From Aureispira sp. CCB-E (lineage in GTDB: Bacteria > Bacteroidota > Bacteroidia > Chitinophagales > Saprospiraceae), in assembly GCF_031326345.1 (NCBI RefSeq), contig NZ_CP133671.1:6855501-6919500 (forward strand): a DNA stretch of 64,000 nt. The letters are read 5' to 3'. Below are positions 20,207 to 29,815 of the stretch, piece after piece. The notes under the pieces are model-generated. The model saw only the letters and a list, made by a program, of their open reading frames with translations. It did no database searches and was not told where the DNA came from. Both the position numbers and the translations under genes were made by a program. Every line of letters begins with the position of its first letter. Position 1 is the stretch's first letter.

Positions 20207-20754
20207 AAAATTTGGTATTTCTTTATCAAAAATAAATGTACTAAATTTTTTATTTCTCCAAATAATATTGAAGTAACAAAACTTTTTAATAAAATTTTTA
20301 GTGTATTAACATAGGCACACAACAAATAACTACCTTTTAATCAACCTAGTAAGGCTTCTTTTGTTTCTATACACTATACAATAGTACTGCAAAAGTAAGT
20401 AAGTTATTGGCTAATGTAATCAATTTTCTATAAAAAATACAAAATTAGCTTGGCACTATTTTCGTCAGTAATTACAAAGTAGACGTTATTATATTATAAT
20501 AGACAAATACCTGACAAAATTGTTGCGAGATAGATAGAAACTATTATTAGATATCGTAGATAAAAGACAAAAAAAAATCAAAAATTTTCCTTTTCTGAAA
20601 ATATTCTCTACCTTTCTTTGTAAGAAAACGAGGACAAAACTTTTTGACTAAAATTATTGTTCTTGTTAGGAACACGTCAAATTAGAAATCATAATACCCA
20701 TAAATCTAAAACTATTTACTAGACCCTTGGTCTAGCAATTTATAAACTAAAGAT
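20207..20754. other. Divergent intergenic region, 548 bases
   Basis: A/T-rich region between the STAS gene (minus) and clpC (plus). It has a possible STAS promoter at its left edge. No CIRCE element or other heat-shock operator and no convincing TAnnTTTG was found for clpC. No ORF or structured RNA was recognised. Confidence 0.45.
20227..20262 (-). promoter_or_regulatory. Possible promoter of the STAS gene
   Basis: Minus strand: TTTG (20259-20262), 24 bases, TATTTTTG (20227-20234). The spacing is longer than the usual 19-21 bases and the leader would be only about 15 bases. Confidence 0.3.
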
Positions 20755-23307
20755 ATGCCTAACAACAGATTTTCTCCCAAAGTAAAAGAGATCATCTCAC
20801 ATAGTAGAGAAGAAGCTCTTAAGTTTGGTCATGATTACATAGGTACAGAGCATCTTTTATTAGGAGTATTAAAAGAGCCTACTAGCCTAGCTGTCCGTGT
20901 TTTAGAATCACTTAATGTGGATTCACATCAATTAAGTGTTGCTGTTGAGAATTCAATTAATCAAAACACCAATACATTACCTACTTCTTATAATATTGGG
21001 AATTTACCGTTAACAAAGCAAGCTGAAAAGGTTTTAAAGGTAACTTTTTTGGAAGCTAAGCTACTAAAAAGTGAGCTTATTGGAACAGAACACATTTTGC
21101 TATCTGTTCTAAAACACAAAGACAACTTAGCAGCTCGTGTATTACTACAATTTAATGTCTCTTATGATGTTTTCAAAACAGAATTAGAATTTGTAGGCAC
21201 TGAAATTAATCCTGATATCACTTCTGATTTGCCTGGTGGCGAATTTGACGATGAAGAAGAAAGTGCTGGTAGCGGTGGAGATTCTGGTCCTCAATCTCGT
21301 GGTAGAGGAAAAGGAAAATCGCATACGCCTGTTTTGGATAATTTTGGACGAGACATTTCAAAACTTGCTGAAGAAGATAAATTAGATCCTATTATTGGTA
21401 GAGAAGTAGAAATCGAACGTGTTTCTCAAATTTTGTCTAGACGAAAAAAGAACAACCCTATTTTGATTGGGGAGCCTGGTGTTGGTAAAACAGCAGTAGT
21501 CGAAGGATTGGCGCTACGTATCCACCAACGCAAAGTTTCTCGTACGCTTTTTAACAAACGTATTGTGATGTTGGACTTGGCTGCACTAGTGGCTGGAACC
21601 AAATATCGTGGTCAGTTTGAAGAACGAATGAAAGCGATTATGACAGAACTAGAAAAATCACGGGATGTCATTCTATTTATTGATGAAATTCACACGATTG
21701 TAGGGGCCGGTGGTGCAACAGGATCGTTGGATGCTTCTAATATATTTAAACCAGCCTTAGCTCGTGGTGAATTGCAATGTATTGGTGCTTCTACACTTGA
21801 CGAATATCGTCAATATATTGAAAAAGATGGTGCTTTGGATCGTCGTTTCCAAAAAGTGGTTATTGACCCTCCTACACCTGAAGAAGCCGTTCATATTTTG
21901 CACAATATCAAAGAGAAATACGAAGAGTTTCATCATGTATTATACTCTGATGATGCGATTGAGGCTTGTGTGAAGTTGAGTGATCGCTATATTTCTGACC
22001 GTTTCTTGCCAGACAAAGCTATTGATGTTATGGATGAAGTAGGGGCTCGCGTCCATCTTAAAAACATCCATGTTCCTAAACACATTGTTCAATTAGAAGA
22101 TGAAATCGAACAAACCAAGGAACACAAAAATCAAGCGGTTCGAGATCAAGAATATGAAAAAGCTGCTAATTATCGTGACAAAGAGTCTAAATTGATCCGT
22201 CAATTGGAACAGGCAAAAAAACAATGGGATGAAGAGGCTAAAACAAAACGTTATCCTGTTGAAGAAGCCGACATCGCTGAAGTAGTTTCTATGATGACTG
22301 GCATTCCTGTAAGTAGTGTTGCAGAGAACGAAAGCCATAAATTGTTGAGTATGACAACGGATCTGCAAGGTGAGGTTATCGGACAAGACGAAGCAATTCT
22401 AAAAGTAACCAAAGCAATTCAACGCAATCGTGTTGGACTAAAAGATCCCAACAAACCAATTGGTACCTTCATTTTCTTGGGACCTACTGGAGTTGGAAAA
22501 ACAGAATTGGCAAAAGTATTGGCTCGTCAACTATTTACATCTGAGGATTCTTTGATTAGAATTGACATGAGTGAATACATGGAGAAATTTGCTGTTAGTC
22601 GTCTTATCGGTGCGCCTCCAGGTTATGTAGGCTACGAAGAAGGGGGACAATTGACAGAAAAAGTACGCCGCAAGCCTTACTCAGTTATTTTATTGGACGA
22701 AATTGAAAAAGCACATCCCGACATCTTTAATATCTTGTTGCAAGTGTTAGATGATGGTCAATTGACAGATGGTCTAGGTAGAAAAGTAGATTTCAAAAAT
22801 ACACTGATTATCATGACCTCTAATGTTGGTGCTCGCCGCCTAAAAGACTTTGGTCAAGGGGTTGGTTTTGCAACTCAGGCTCGAAAAGAAGATTCTGACA
22901 ATAATGCGAAAAGTGTTATTCAAGGAGCATTAAAACGTACGTTCTCGCCAGAGTTCCTAAACAGGATTGATGATGTAATTGTCTTTAACAGCTTAGATCA
23001 AGCAGATATTTTCCGCATTATCGATATTACCTTAAAAGATTTGTACAAACGTATCCAAGAACTAGGCTATAGCTTAGAATTGGACGAAAAAGCGAAAAAA
23101 TTCTTGTCAGAAAAAGGCTACGATCCTCAATTTGGAGCTAGACCGTTGAACAGAGCTATTCAAAAATACTTGGAAGATCCTTTGGCAGAATTTATCTTGA
23201 ACAATCAAGCTACTTTAGAGGAAGGGGCAACCTTGATTGCAACTTTGGGCGAAGAAGATGAAATGATTATTACAGTTAAGAAAAAGAAAAAATCTACTAA
23301 AAAATAG
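20755..23307 (+). CDS. clpC: ClpC-type AAA+ unfoldase, ATP-binding subunit of Clp protease
   Basis: This 850-residue cytosolic hexameric unfoldase feeds proteins to ClpP. It has two N-terminal Clp_N repeats ([13 protein letters not shown]...[13 protein letters not shown] and a second [13 protein letters not shown]), an acidic-glycine linker (about 155-190), AAA-1 with Walker A GEPGVGKT (239-246) and Walker [11 protein letters not shown], a UVR/coiled-coil middle domain (about 448-490), AAA-2 with GPTGVGKTE (about 576) and [11 protein letters not shown], and a ClpB_D2-small C-terminal domain. The C-terminus ends in KKKKKSTKK, an unusually basic tail. The short middle domain and UVR motif distinguish it from ClpB. 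Confidence 0.95.
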   Translation: MPNNRFSPKVKEIISHSREEALKFGHDYIGTEHLLLGVLKEPTSLAVRVLESLNVDSHQLSVAVENSINQNTNTLPTSYNIGNLPLTKQAEKVLKVTFLEAKLLKSELIGTEHILLSVLKHKDNLAARVLLQFNVSYDVFKTELEFVGTEINPDITSDLPGGEFDDEEESAGSGGDSGPQSRGRGKGKSHTPVLDNFGRDISKLAEEDKLDPIIGREVEIERVSQILSRRKKNNPILIGEPGVGKTAVVEGLALRIHQRKVSRTLFNKRIVMLDLAALVAGTKYRGQFEERMKAIMTELEKSRDVILFIDEIHTIVGAGGATGSLDASNIFKPALARGELQCIGASTLDEYRQYIEKDGALDRRFQKVVIDPPTPEEAVHILHNIKEKYEEFHHVLYSDDAIEACVKLSDRYISDRFLPDKAIDVMDEVGARVHLKNIHVPKHIVQLEDEIEQTKEHKNQAVRDQEYEKAANYRDKESKLIRQLEQAKKQWDEEAKTKRYPVEEADIAEVVSMMTGIPVSSVAENESHKLLSMTTDLQGEVIGQDEAILKVTKAIQRNRVGLKDPNKPIGTFIFLGPTGVGKTELAKVLARQLFTSEDSLIRIDMSEYMEKFAVSRLIGAPPGYVGYEEGGQLTEKVRRKPYSVILLDEIEKAHPDIFNILLQVLDDGQLTDGLGRKVDFKNTLIIMTSNVGARRLKDFGQGVGFATQARKEDSDNNAKSVIQGALKRTFSPEFLNRIDDVIVFNSLDQADIFRIIDITLKDLYKRIQELGYSLELDEKAKKFLSEKGYDPQFGARPLNRAIQKYLEDPLAEFILNNQATLEEGATLIATLGEEDEMIITVKKKKKSTKK

Positions 23308-23331
23308 ATTTTAATAAGAATACAATAATGT

Positions 23332-23369
23332 ATGCCAACACTCCCAAAAGTGTTGGCATTTTGTTTTTA
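23332..23369 (+). terminator. Intrinsic terminator after clpC
   Basis: Arms 23332-23342 and 23349-23359 (ATGCCAACACT/AGTGTTGGCAT) have a six-base loop and are followed by TTTTGTTTTT. Confidence 0.88.
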
Positions 23370-23455
23370 GAAAAAATGCCTCAAAGCAAGCATTTTAGGA
23401 TGAGAACTTTGAATCAATTATCTTTTTTTCTGTAGAAAAAAGTTATTTTTAATGC

Positions 23456-25189
23456 ATGAAGCAACGAATTACCTTATATAGCATCGATGACTTGGAAACT
23501 GTAGATGACTACGAAGAAATTGTTTGTATTCGGACAAATAGTTACTACAAATCTAAGCGTTTTGGCGAGTTAATTAGTAAATGTATTAACCTCGAAGAAC
23601 TTTATTTTTTAGAGAGTTACTTTAGAGTCACTATTCCCGCTTCTATCCTGACACTTCCTAAACTACAAACATTGGTATTTAGAGGAGTAGAAGCAAATGC
23701 TATTTTGCCCTCCATCGGAAAGTTAAAAAGCTTAAAAACCTTGGGCTTGCAGGAGCATTCTTTGTCCTCCATCCCTCGATCCCTTGCTGATCTTCCTCGC
23801 CTCGAAGAATTGGATTTTAATGGCTCTCATTTTGAAAACGACATACACGAATGGGCTGTCCTTAACTCTATTAAATCATTAAAATACGTCAATTTATTGC
23901 GTGCCAAACTAAAAGCACTTCCTGTAGAGATTGCAGAGCTGCATACTTTATCTGAGTTGGCACTTCCTAAAAAACTTTATAATCAACTAATTAAAAAGCA
24001 TCCTATTTTTTGTGCTAACATCCCTTATTTGTATGGTCATAGCACATTAGAAAAGAAGTATTACTATAATTTATTAAACATTTGCCGAAAACATCAATTT
24101 GATTGGACTTTTAGAGCTGTTTTGTTCAATTTGTTAGCTGGTAATATGACCAAATTAGATCGTTTTGTTACGCAAGAAATGATTTTGAAAACAACTGATA
24201 TTAAGTTGTTGGAGATTATTAGGCTCAAAGCTTTAGAGTATTATCACAATAGATGGACAAAAAATACGACTTCTCCCCTTCTAAAAGGTGCACAACTAGC
24301 TGTTGCTGGCAAAATTGGCATTAACAAACAAGAGTTGCGCAAAAAACTGAAAGCACAAGGAATTAAATACAGTTCTAAAATAACATCCAAAACTACCCAT
24401 CTACTGCTAGGGCAACTATCTCATGGTGCTTATCTAGATGCTTTGGAGCAACAAATACCAATTTTATCAGAACAATATGTTTTGAATTTTATCAATAGTA
24501 ATTCGGAGCAATACTTAGTAGATGATGCAGATGTCAACACGGAGCATATTGGGCAACTATTGTTATCTGGTCAAGATGAAAATATTTTATTAGCCTTAAC
24601 GCTGTTCAAACAGGGAGGTTTTCCGATGGAATTGCTTACAGAGTTGTTCTTGGCGCATCGACAAACCGATAACAATGCCATACATCGAGAGTCAGAACGT
24701 CTAATTCGGCAATATGGCTCTATTAATCTTGTCGATGAGCTCAAAAAAAATCAAGTCATTTTTTCAAAATATGCATCTGAGGTAGGTATAAAACGCAAAT
24801 TAAGAAGCTTGCAAAGGCGTACAGAACTGGACTGCTTAAAAATAGCTTGGCACGGATACAAAACCTATAAAAAAGGGTTTACCTTTCTTTTGTCAGAACT
24901 CCCTCAAAAAGAAAGCATTGAACTACTTAGAGAACGCGTCAAAGACAAGCAATTGTCTCTTTCTCAAATTGGTCTAACAACCTTGCCAACTTCGCTCTTT
25001 GAATTAGATGAATTGGAAATCTTAGATTTATCTTACAACTATCAATTGCGATCTATTTCTACTAAATTGCTCCCCAAACTCAACCAATTAAAAGTCCTGA
25101 TCTTAAAAGGGAATTATAATCTTTTAGAAAACAAAAAATTACTCGAAAAAATAAAAGAATTAATACCCAACTTGCAATTAAAATTATAG
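23456..25189 (+). CDS. Leucine-rich-repeat protein with an internal BRCT domain
   Basis: This 577-residue protein has no signal peptide and is probably cytosolic. The N-terminal LRR block (about 40-175) has units such as LPKLQTLVFRGVEAN and LPRLEELDFNGSHF. A helical region follows (about 195-270). Residues about 275-347 match a DNA-ligase-type BRCT domain: LKGAQLAVAGKIG, LKAQGIKYSSKITSKTTHLLLG, IPILSEQYVLNFI. A helical, armadillo-like stretch (about 365-490) and a second LRR block (about 493-577, LTTLPTSLFELDELEILDLSYN) complete it. BRCT domains usually bind phosphopeptides or DNA ends. The combination suggests a scaffold linking a protein-binding solenoid to nucleic acid or phospho-protein recognition. 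The function is unknown. Confidence 0.75.
   Translation: MKQRITLYSIDDLETVDDYEEIVCIRTNSYYKSKRFGELISKCINLEELYFLESYFRVTIPASILTLPKLQTLVFRGVEANAILPSIGKLKSLKTLGLQEHSLSSIPRSLADLPRLEELDFNGSHFENDIHEWAVLNSIKSLKYVNLLRAKLKALPVEIAELHTLSELALPKKLYNQLIKKHPIFCANIPYLYGHSTLEKKYYYNLLNICRKHQFDWTFRAVLFNLLAGNMTKLDRFVTQEMILKTTDIKLLEIIRLKALEYYHNRWTKNTTSPLLKGAQLAVAGKIGINKQELRKKLKAQGIKYSSKITSKTTHLLLGQLSHGAYLDALEQQIPILSEQYVLNFINSNSEQYLVDDADVNTEHIGQLLLSGQDENILLALTLFKQGGFPMELLTELFLAHRQTDNNAIHRESERLIRQYGSINLVDELKKNQVIFSKYASEVGIKRKLRSLQRRTELDCLKIAWHGYKTYKKGFTFLLSELPQKESIELLRERVKDKQLSLSQIGLTTLPTSLFELDELEILDLSYNYQLRSISTKLLPKLNQLKVLILKGNYNLLENKKLLEKIKELIPNLQLKL
24278..24496 (+). other. BRCT domain embedded between LRR blocks
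   Basis: It covers residues about 275-347 of the LRR protein. The G-K/G-x-L, GIKYSSKITSKTTHLLLG and PILSEQYVLNFI stretches follow the order and spacing of NAD-dependent ligase BRCT domains. Confidence 0.65.
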
Positions 25190-25199
25190 GGATGGTGTC

Positions 25200-26399
25200 T
25201 TATGACGTCATGTTTTGTATTTCTTCAAAATAGCGTTTTATAATAGCCTGTTCATCAAACTCTTGCAAAGCCATTTCTCGTCCCACTTTCCCCATATTTT
25301 TTCTTTCTTCATCTGTCAAGTTGTACATTTTTAACATCGCACTGGCTAACGCTTCTGCATCCTTCACAGGAACTAGAAATCCATTTTTAGTATCTTGAAT
25401 TGTTTCTCTACAACCTGCGGTGTCTGTTGTGATAATTGGCTTAGCCATTGCTAAACTCTCCAGCATAACTCTAGGCAACCCTTCTCTGTAAGAAGGCAAA
25501 ACCACAACATCTGCTTCTTGCATAATCGAGCGTACGTCCTTCGAAACACCCCAATAACGAATCGTTCCATTGGCTTCTTGCTCTGCTACTTCTTCTTTGT
25601 TAACAGCAGAGGGATTGCCATCATCAATCGCTCCAACTACCCAAATTTCTGTATCAGGGCACTGTTTTTTAAACTTCTGTGCCGCTTCAAACAATTCATT
25701 GATTCCTTTATCATACAACAAACGCCCCACAAATAGGTAAATTAATTTGTCATAGGTCTTTTGTTTGGGCATGGGTTTAAAATGACTGGTATTAATCCCA
25801 GAACCTTTGATTAGAGTAGTTTTGGAAGCAGGACACAAGGTCAAATTTTCAAATAGTTTTTTATCATCTCGATTCTGAAAGGCAATGCGTGTCCCAGATT
25901 TGAAGGCTGTCTTGTACAGCAATTTTACAATTTTATTTACCCAACCTTCTTTCAAAAAGCTATATCCCAATCCCGTCACCGTTGAAATGCTCTTTACCTT
26001 AGCTCTTCCTGCTGCTAAGCATCCATAAATATTAGGTTTAATGGTATACTGCAACACAACATCTAGTTCTTTGGAGCTATAAATTTGATACAATTCATAT
26101 CCAAAACGCATGTCTTGAATCGGATTTACTCCTTTTCTACTTAAGTATTGAACGGGAACAAATTGGCACCCTGTTGCTTCTATTGCTGGTACAAAATCGT
26201 CAACTGGAGCAATAGCATAAACCTCGTGCCCTGCCGCTAATAAAGCTTTGACCAACCCCAATCGGAAGTTGTATATATTCCATGCTGTATTTAAAACAAT
26301 TCCTATTTTTAGTTGCTTATTCACACTTTCTATTATTACATTACTTTGTTTAGTAGTTCGTTGATTTTTTACTTTTTTACCAAAAAGATAAAAAAGCAC
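25200..26399 (-). CDS. Glycosyltransferase family 4 (GT-B fold)
   Basis: This 399-residue enzyme transfers a sugar from a nucleotide donor, probably to a lipid-linked oligosaccharide or polysaccharide at the inner membrane. The N-terminal Rossmann half has KIGIVLNTAWNIYNFRLGLVKALLAAGHEVYAIAP and STVTGLGYSFL. The C-terminal donor half has LFVGRLLYDKGINELFEAA and the EX7E-type EGLPRVMLESLAMAKPIITTD. The overall pattern is that of capsule and O-antigen GT4 enzymes. The first 26 residues are poorly conserved-looking. A GTG at codon 26 would place the start right before the domain, so the true start may be there. It converges with the LRR gene. Confidence 0.85.
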   Translation of the reverse strand: MLFYLFGKKVKNQRTTKQSNVIIESVNKQLKIGIVLNTAWNIYNFRLGLVKALLAAGHEVYAIAPVDDFVPAIEATGCQFVPVQYLSRKGVNPIQDMRFGYELYQIYSSKELDVVLQYTIKPNIYGCLAAGRAKVKSISTVTGLGYSFLKEGWVNKIVKLLYKTAFKSGTRIAFQNRDDKKLFENLTLCPASKTTLIKGSGINTSHFKPMPKQKTYDKLIYLFVGRLLYDKGINELFEAAQKFKKQCPDTEIWVVGAIDDGNPSAVNKEEVAEQEANGTIRYWGVSKDVRSIMQEADVVVLPSYREGLPRVMLESLAMAKPIITTDTAGCRETIQDTKNGFLVPVKDAEALASAMLKMYNLTDEERKNMGKVGREMALQEFDEQAIIKRYFEEIQNMTS

Positions 26400-26694
26400 A
26401 TTTATATTAGTTTTTCAACGAACTATTGTTTGTTGGAAAGCCCCATCAATTTAGCTCCGTGGCACTTCGCGAGCACTTTGCTTTTAGTTAGCAACGCTGC
26501 TACTAGTTTGTGCTGCCTTCCTTTTATTTATTTCCCCCTTCTCAAAGGTACATTAAAATGCTTGAGTTTTATTTTTGCACTAGATACAATATTTGCGTAC
26601 CTTTATATTTTCATCATACACCCAAGGGATAACTTTAAATTGGTGACGCAACATCCTCTTAATCTTTCAAGCACAAAATACAGCTTTATCTAGT

Positions 26695-28095
26695 ATGTTT
26701 TTACTTGCATGGCAAATACTTTATACGAAAGATTTTATCTTATTGCCTTTTTTCTTGGTGATCTGGGTGCTCATTTTCTATTTCTACCGAAACAGAAAGT
26801 ACTCCAACGATATTATAAAAAAATATTTTCTACCTGCATTAGGTCTTCGCTTGTTGGGAGCCATCCTAACCGCATTGATGTATCAATATTATTATGGTTA
26901 TGGAGATACTTTTTTTTATTTCTTTGGTGCAAGAGATATTTACAATGCCATGCTCAACAATCCAGGAACCGCTTACGAGCTTATTGCCGTTGACTATAAA
27001 CAGTGGTCCTTAGAAGCTTACAATTCGGTTACTTTACGTGGCTTCTTTGTCAATCCGAAAGAGGCAATGGTAATTAAATTGGCAGGAATTGTTAGCCCAT
27101 TAGGGTTTGGCACTTATATAGGCACCTCCTTTGCTTTAACTGTCTTTAGTTTTTTAGGTTGTTGGGCAATGTATCGAGTTTTTTATGACCTCGTTCCTCA
27201 CTTACATTTTCCAATAGCACTTGCCGTTTTATTTTTGCCCTCTATGTGGTTTTGGAGCACAGGTATCATGAAAGATTCTATTGTTATTGGAGCCTTAGGC
27301 TTTTTTGTTAATGGTATTTATTATAGTTTGATTAGCAAAAAGAAAAAAATACTGCGTTCTATCTTTTTTATTATCATGGGAGCTTTCTTGATGAAAAATA
27401 TTAAGGTATATGTTTTGGTCGCTATTTTTCCAGCAACTGTTGTTTGGGTCTTTTTTATGATCAAAGAGCGCATCAAAAATGATACTTTAAGAAAATTAGC
27501 GACCCCTATTTTTTTTGGCGTAGGAGCCTTAGGAGGCGTAATTGTTATACAACAACTGGGCAGCGTTTTTTCAGAATATACTTTAGAAGGTTTCTTGGAA
27601 GAAGCGGCAAAGGTTCAGTGGTGGTTAAAGCTGAGTACAGAACGAGACAATGGCACAGGGTATGATTTAGGAGTTTTAGACCCTTCTTTAGGTGGTTTAA
27701 TTGCCACATTTCCCAAAGCAGTTAACGTAGCTCTTTTTCGTCCCTATCCTTGGGAAGCCACAAAGATCATCGTTTTGCCATCAGCGGCCGAAGCCTTATT
27801 TACGTTAGGTTTCACCATCTACGTATTTTTTAAAGTAGGTGTTTTTAAAACGTTAAAAGCCATATTCAGTGATCCTGTTATTCTGTTCTGTTTAATTTTT
27901 GCGATTATTTTTGCCTTTGCAGTTGGCTTCACTTCCTTTAATTTTGGTGCCTTAGCTCGGTATAAAATTCCTTGTTTACCATTTTATTACATTGCTATGG
28001 TTTTGTTATTGGACAAAGTGCGAAAGCCTAAAGTTGCTCCGCCACCACCACTTTCAAGTCCCAATACAACAATACAAACGGCATCTCTAAACTAG
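26695..28095 (+). CDS. Polytopic membrane protein, possibly polysaccharide polymerase/GT-C-like
   Basis: This 466-residue inner-membrane protein has about ten to eleven hydrophobic segments and a large loop around residues 85-130 and 300-345. Recognisable stretches are GYGDTFFYFFGARDIYN in the first outer loop, PSMWFWSTGIMKDS, and a late FNFGALARYKIPCLPFYY. The layout, with acidic residue in the first loop and many aromatic residues, resembles GT-C glycosyltransferases and Wzy-like polymerases of Bacteroidota. Its neighbours, a GT4 enzyme and a polysaccharide deacetylase, support a role in surface glycan building. The family is not named and the substrate is unknown. Confidence 0.65.
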   Translation: MFLLAWQILYTKDFILLPFFLVIWVLIFYFYRNRKYSNDIIKKYFLPALGLRLLGAILTALMYQYYYGYGDTFFYFFGARDIYNAMLNNPGTAYELIAVDYKQWSLEAYNSVTLRGFFVNPKEAMVIKLAGIVSPLGFGTYIGTSFALTVFSFLGCWAMYRVFYDLVPHLHFPIALAVLFLPSMWFWSTGIMKDSIVIGALGFFVNGIYYSLISKKKKILRSIFFIIMGAFLMKNIKVYVLVAIFPATVVWVFFMIKERIKNDTLRKLATPIFFGVGALGGVIVIQQLGSVFSEYTLEGFLEEAAKVQWWLKLSTERDNGTGYDLGVLDPSLGGLIATFPKAVNVALFRPYPWEATKIIVLPSAAEALFTLGFTIYVFFKVGVFKTLKAIFSDPVILFCLIFAIIFAFAVGFTSFNFGALARYKIPCLPFYYIAMVLLLDKVRKPKVAPPPPLSSPNTTIQTASLN

Positions 28096-28104
28096 GGTAT
28101 TGCT

Positions 28105-28740
28105 CTAGCTTTCGTCTTCTATAGTTATAGCCTCAAAAGTAAATCCTTGTCGATGATAATGTTCTAATAACTTCGGCAATACATAGGACAAATGCTGCCA
28201 TGATTTTTGGCTATCGTGCAAAACTATGATAGAACCATTTTTAGCTGACTGACATACATTTTGCCAACACTGTTCTCCTGTTATAGAAGCATCAAAATCG
28301 CCTGCCAAAACTTCCCACATTACAATCTTATAATCCTTGCGTAGTTCCTTGGCTTGCTGCCATTTTAGGCGCCCATAAGGAGGTCTAAAAAGCTTGCTTT
28401 CGACTTGTTCCCTACATGCCGTAACATTTGTGATGTAATCTTGGTGTTTTGTTTTCCAACCATTGACATGATTAAAAGTATGGTTTCCGACTTGATGTCC
28501 TTCATTTAAAATCCGTTGATAAATTGCTTTGTTTTTTTGCACATTGGCACCAACACAAAAGAAAGTTGCTTTGGCCTTATATGCTCTAAGTTGATCCAAC
28601 ACCCAAGGCGTTATTTGTGGAATCGGACCATCATCAAATGTCAAATAAAGTTGTTTTTTATTTTGCACTGTTGCCCCTCTCCACAGATAGGCTGGAAAAA
28701 GTTTTTGAAACCACTTTGGAACCTTAATTGGATAATACAT
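28105..28740 (-). CDS. Polysaccharide deacetylase (NodB homology domain)
   Basis: This 211-residue metal-dependent N- or O-deacetylase is of carbohydrate esterase family 4 type. The NodB motifs are present: LTFDDGP with D36/D37, the metal His pair in GNHTFNHVNG (H87, H91), FRPPYGR (119-124), WEVLAGDFD and IIVLHDS (H175). There is no clear signal peptide. A hydrophobic stretch near the N-terminus (FQKLFPAYLW) may act as a membrane association site. It likely trims acetyl groups from peptidoglycan or an exopolysaccharide, in keeping with the neighbouring glycosyltransferase and membrane protein. Confidence 0.9.
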   Translation of the reverse strand: MYYPIKVPKWFQKLFPAYLWRGATVQNKKQLYLTFDDGPIPQITPWVLDQLRAYKAKATFFCVGANVQKNKAIYQRILNEGHQVGNHTFNHVNGWKTKHQDYITNVTACREQVESKLFRPPYGRLKWQQAKELRKDYKIVMWEVLAGDFDASITGEQCWQNVCQSAKNGSIIVLHDSQKSWQHLSYVLPKLLEHYHRQGFTFEAITIEDES

Positions 28741-28779
28741 AGTTGTTGGAGTTTGATACTATCGGCTCGACGTAGGTTA

Positions 28780-29331
28780 TTATTCAACTAGAGGATTAAT
28801 TAAAGCATATCTTATATGGTCTTGCCAATGTCCATCAATTTTTAACAAAGCCTTACAAATCCCTTCTTTTTCAAAGCCCAACTTTTCTACTACTCGAATA
28901 GATCCCTTATTGACAGGCAATATATTAGCCTCTATCCGATGCAAGTTCAACACTTCAAAAACATAACGATTGGTTGCTTCCAAAGCCTCTGTTGCGACCC
29001 CCATACCATTCCAAGTTTCAGATATATTATATCCTACACAACAATATTGAGCAACTCCTCTTTGAATTTGAGAATAGGTAATGGTGCCTATTAGCTCATC
29101 AGTTATAGGATGTAATACTATAAAAGGAAGCAAAACTCCTTTTTGATAATGATCGAGCGAAACAACAATACTGGCTTCTACATATTCTAATTGAAATCGA
29201 TTGGGCGCATACGTTGGCATCCAAGGTTTAAAAAAAGCTTTGTTCTTACTATAATACTGCTGAAGTTTCGCTGCATCCTTTTTTCCCAATAATCGGATTA
29301 CCCACCGTTTAGATTCGATCATCTTTTTCAT
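28780..29331 (-). CDS. GNAT acetyltransferase, RimJ/RimL (ribosomal-protein-alanine)-like
   Basis: This 183-residue GNAT enzyme starts with WVIRLLGKKDAAKLQQYY and has YNISETWNGMGVATEALEATNRYVF (the acetyl-CoA pyrophosphate loop NGMGVA near residues 105-110) and HRIEANILPVNKGSIRVVEKLGFEKEGICK. The last is a hallmark of RimJ/RimL relatives that acetylate protein N-termini or amino sugars and antibiotics. It lies 39 bases upstream of the deacetylase gene and 15 bases downstream of the cytochrome gene on the same strand, so co-transcription is likely. Confidence 0.85.
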   Translation of the reverse strand: MKKMIESKRWVIRLLGKKDAAKLQQYYSKNKAFFKPWMPTYAPNRFQLEYVEASIVVSLDHYQKGVLLPFIVLHPITDELIGTITYSQIQRGVAQYCCVGYNISETWNGMGVATEALEATNRYVFEVLNLHRIEANILPVNKGSIRVVEKLGFEKEGICKALLKIDGHWQDHIRYALINPLVE

Positions 29332-29346
29332 ACATCCTACTACTAT

Positions 29347-29646
29347 TTACTTTAAAGTCATTGTAAACTCTACAACTGCCTTTATTTCTTCTTCTGATAA
29401 CATTTCTTTGAATCCAGGCATAATGTTTCTACCATGTGTGACCACCTCTATTCGTTGCGCCGCATTCAAAGGCGAGTCAGGTAATTCTTTGGCGCCATTC
29501 ATTCCCATTCTACCATCGGTTCCATGGCAAGTCACACAACGTGTTTTATAAATCTCTACTCCTGAAATGGTTTGGGGTTTACTCTCGGGGGCAGAACAAG
29601 CCCATACATACCAACTCAGTATTATCAAAACAAATGTAATTCGCAT
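29347..29646 (-). CDS. Small cytochrome c lipoprotein (monoheme)
   Basis: This 99-residue exported protein has a hydrophobic leader ending in a lipobox-like VWAC (Cys17), so it is probably membrane-anchored. It has one heme-binding CVTCH (37-41) and Met76 in RNIMPGF as likely sixth ligand, characteristic of class I cytochrome c. The Gly/Asp loop after the heme (GTDGRMGMNGAKEL) fits a short electron shuttle. The redox partner is unknown. Confidence 0.88.
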   Translation of the reverse strand: MRITFVLIILSWYVWACSAPESKPQTISGVEIYKTRCVTCHGTDGRMGMNGAKELPDSPLNAAQRIEVVTHGRNIMPGFKEMLSEEEIKAVVEFTMTLK

Positions 29647-29815
29647 CTTTTTTATGATTATTGGGAACTCTTATTCATCGTTCCACATTATTTATTATAT
29701 TAGATAATGATTGATTCTCTATATTAATCATCGTTTGGCACACAAAATACTTAAAAAGGCTGGACAATATCTATTTTTAATCTTAATTAATAACCTTCTC
29801 AAAATATCAGCGTCT

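Noticed and set aside
20420-20480. Sigma-54-like TTGGCAC upstream of clpC
   Set aside because: The GC dinucleotide at the -12 position is missing at the required spacing, and no activator site or related regulator is near.
26313-26693. 126-codon plus-strand ORF before the polytopic membrane protein
   Set aside because: It overlaps the start of the glycosyltransferase gene antisense. The composition is low-complexity (F, I, K, S) with no family resemblance.
29711-29815. TTG-started N-terminal extension of the SPFH protein
   Set aside because: The 35 extra residues precede a natural ATG directly at the membrane helix and resemble translated spacer.
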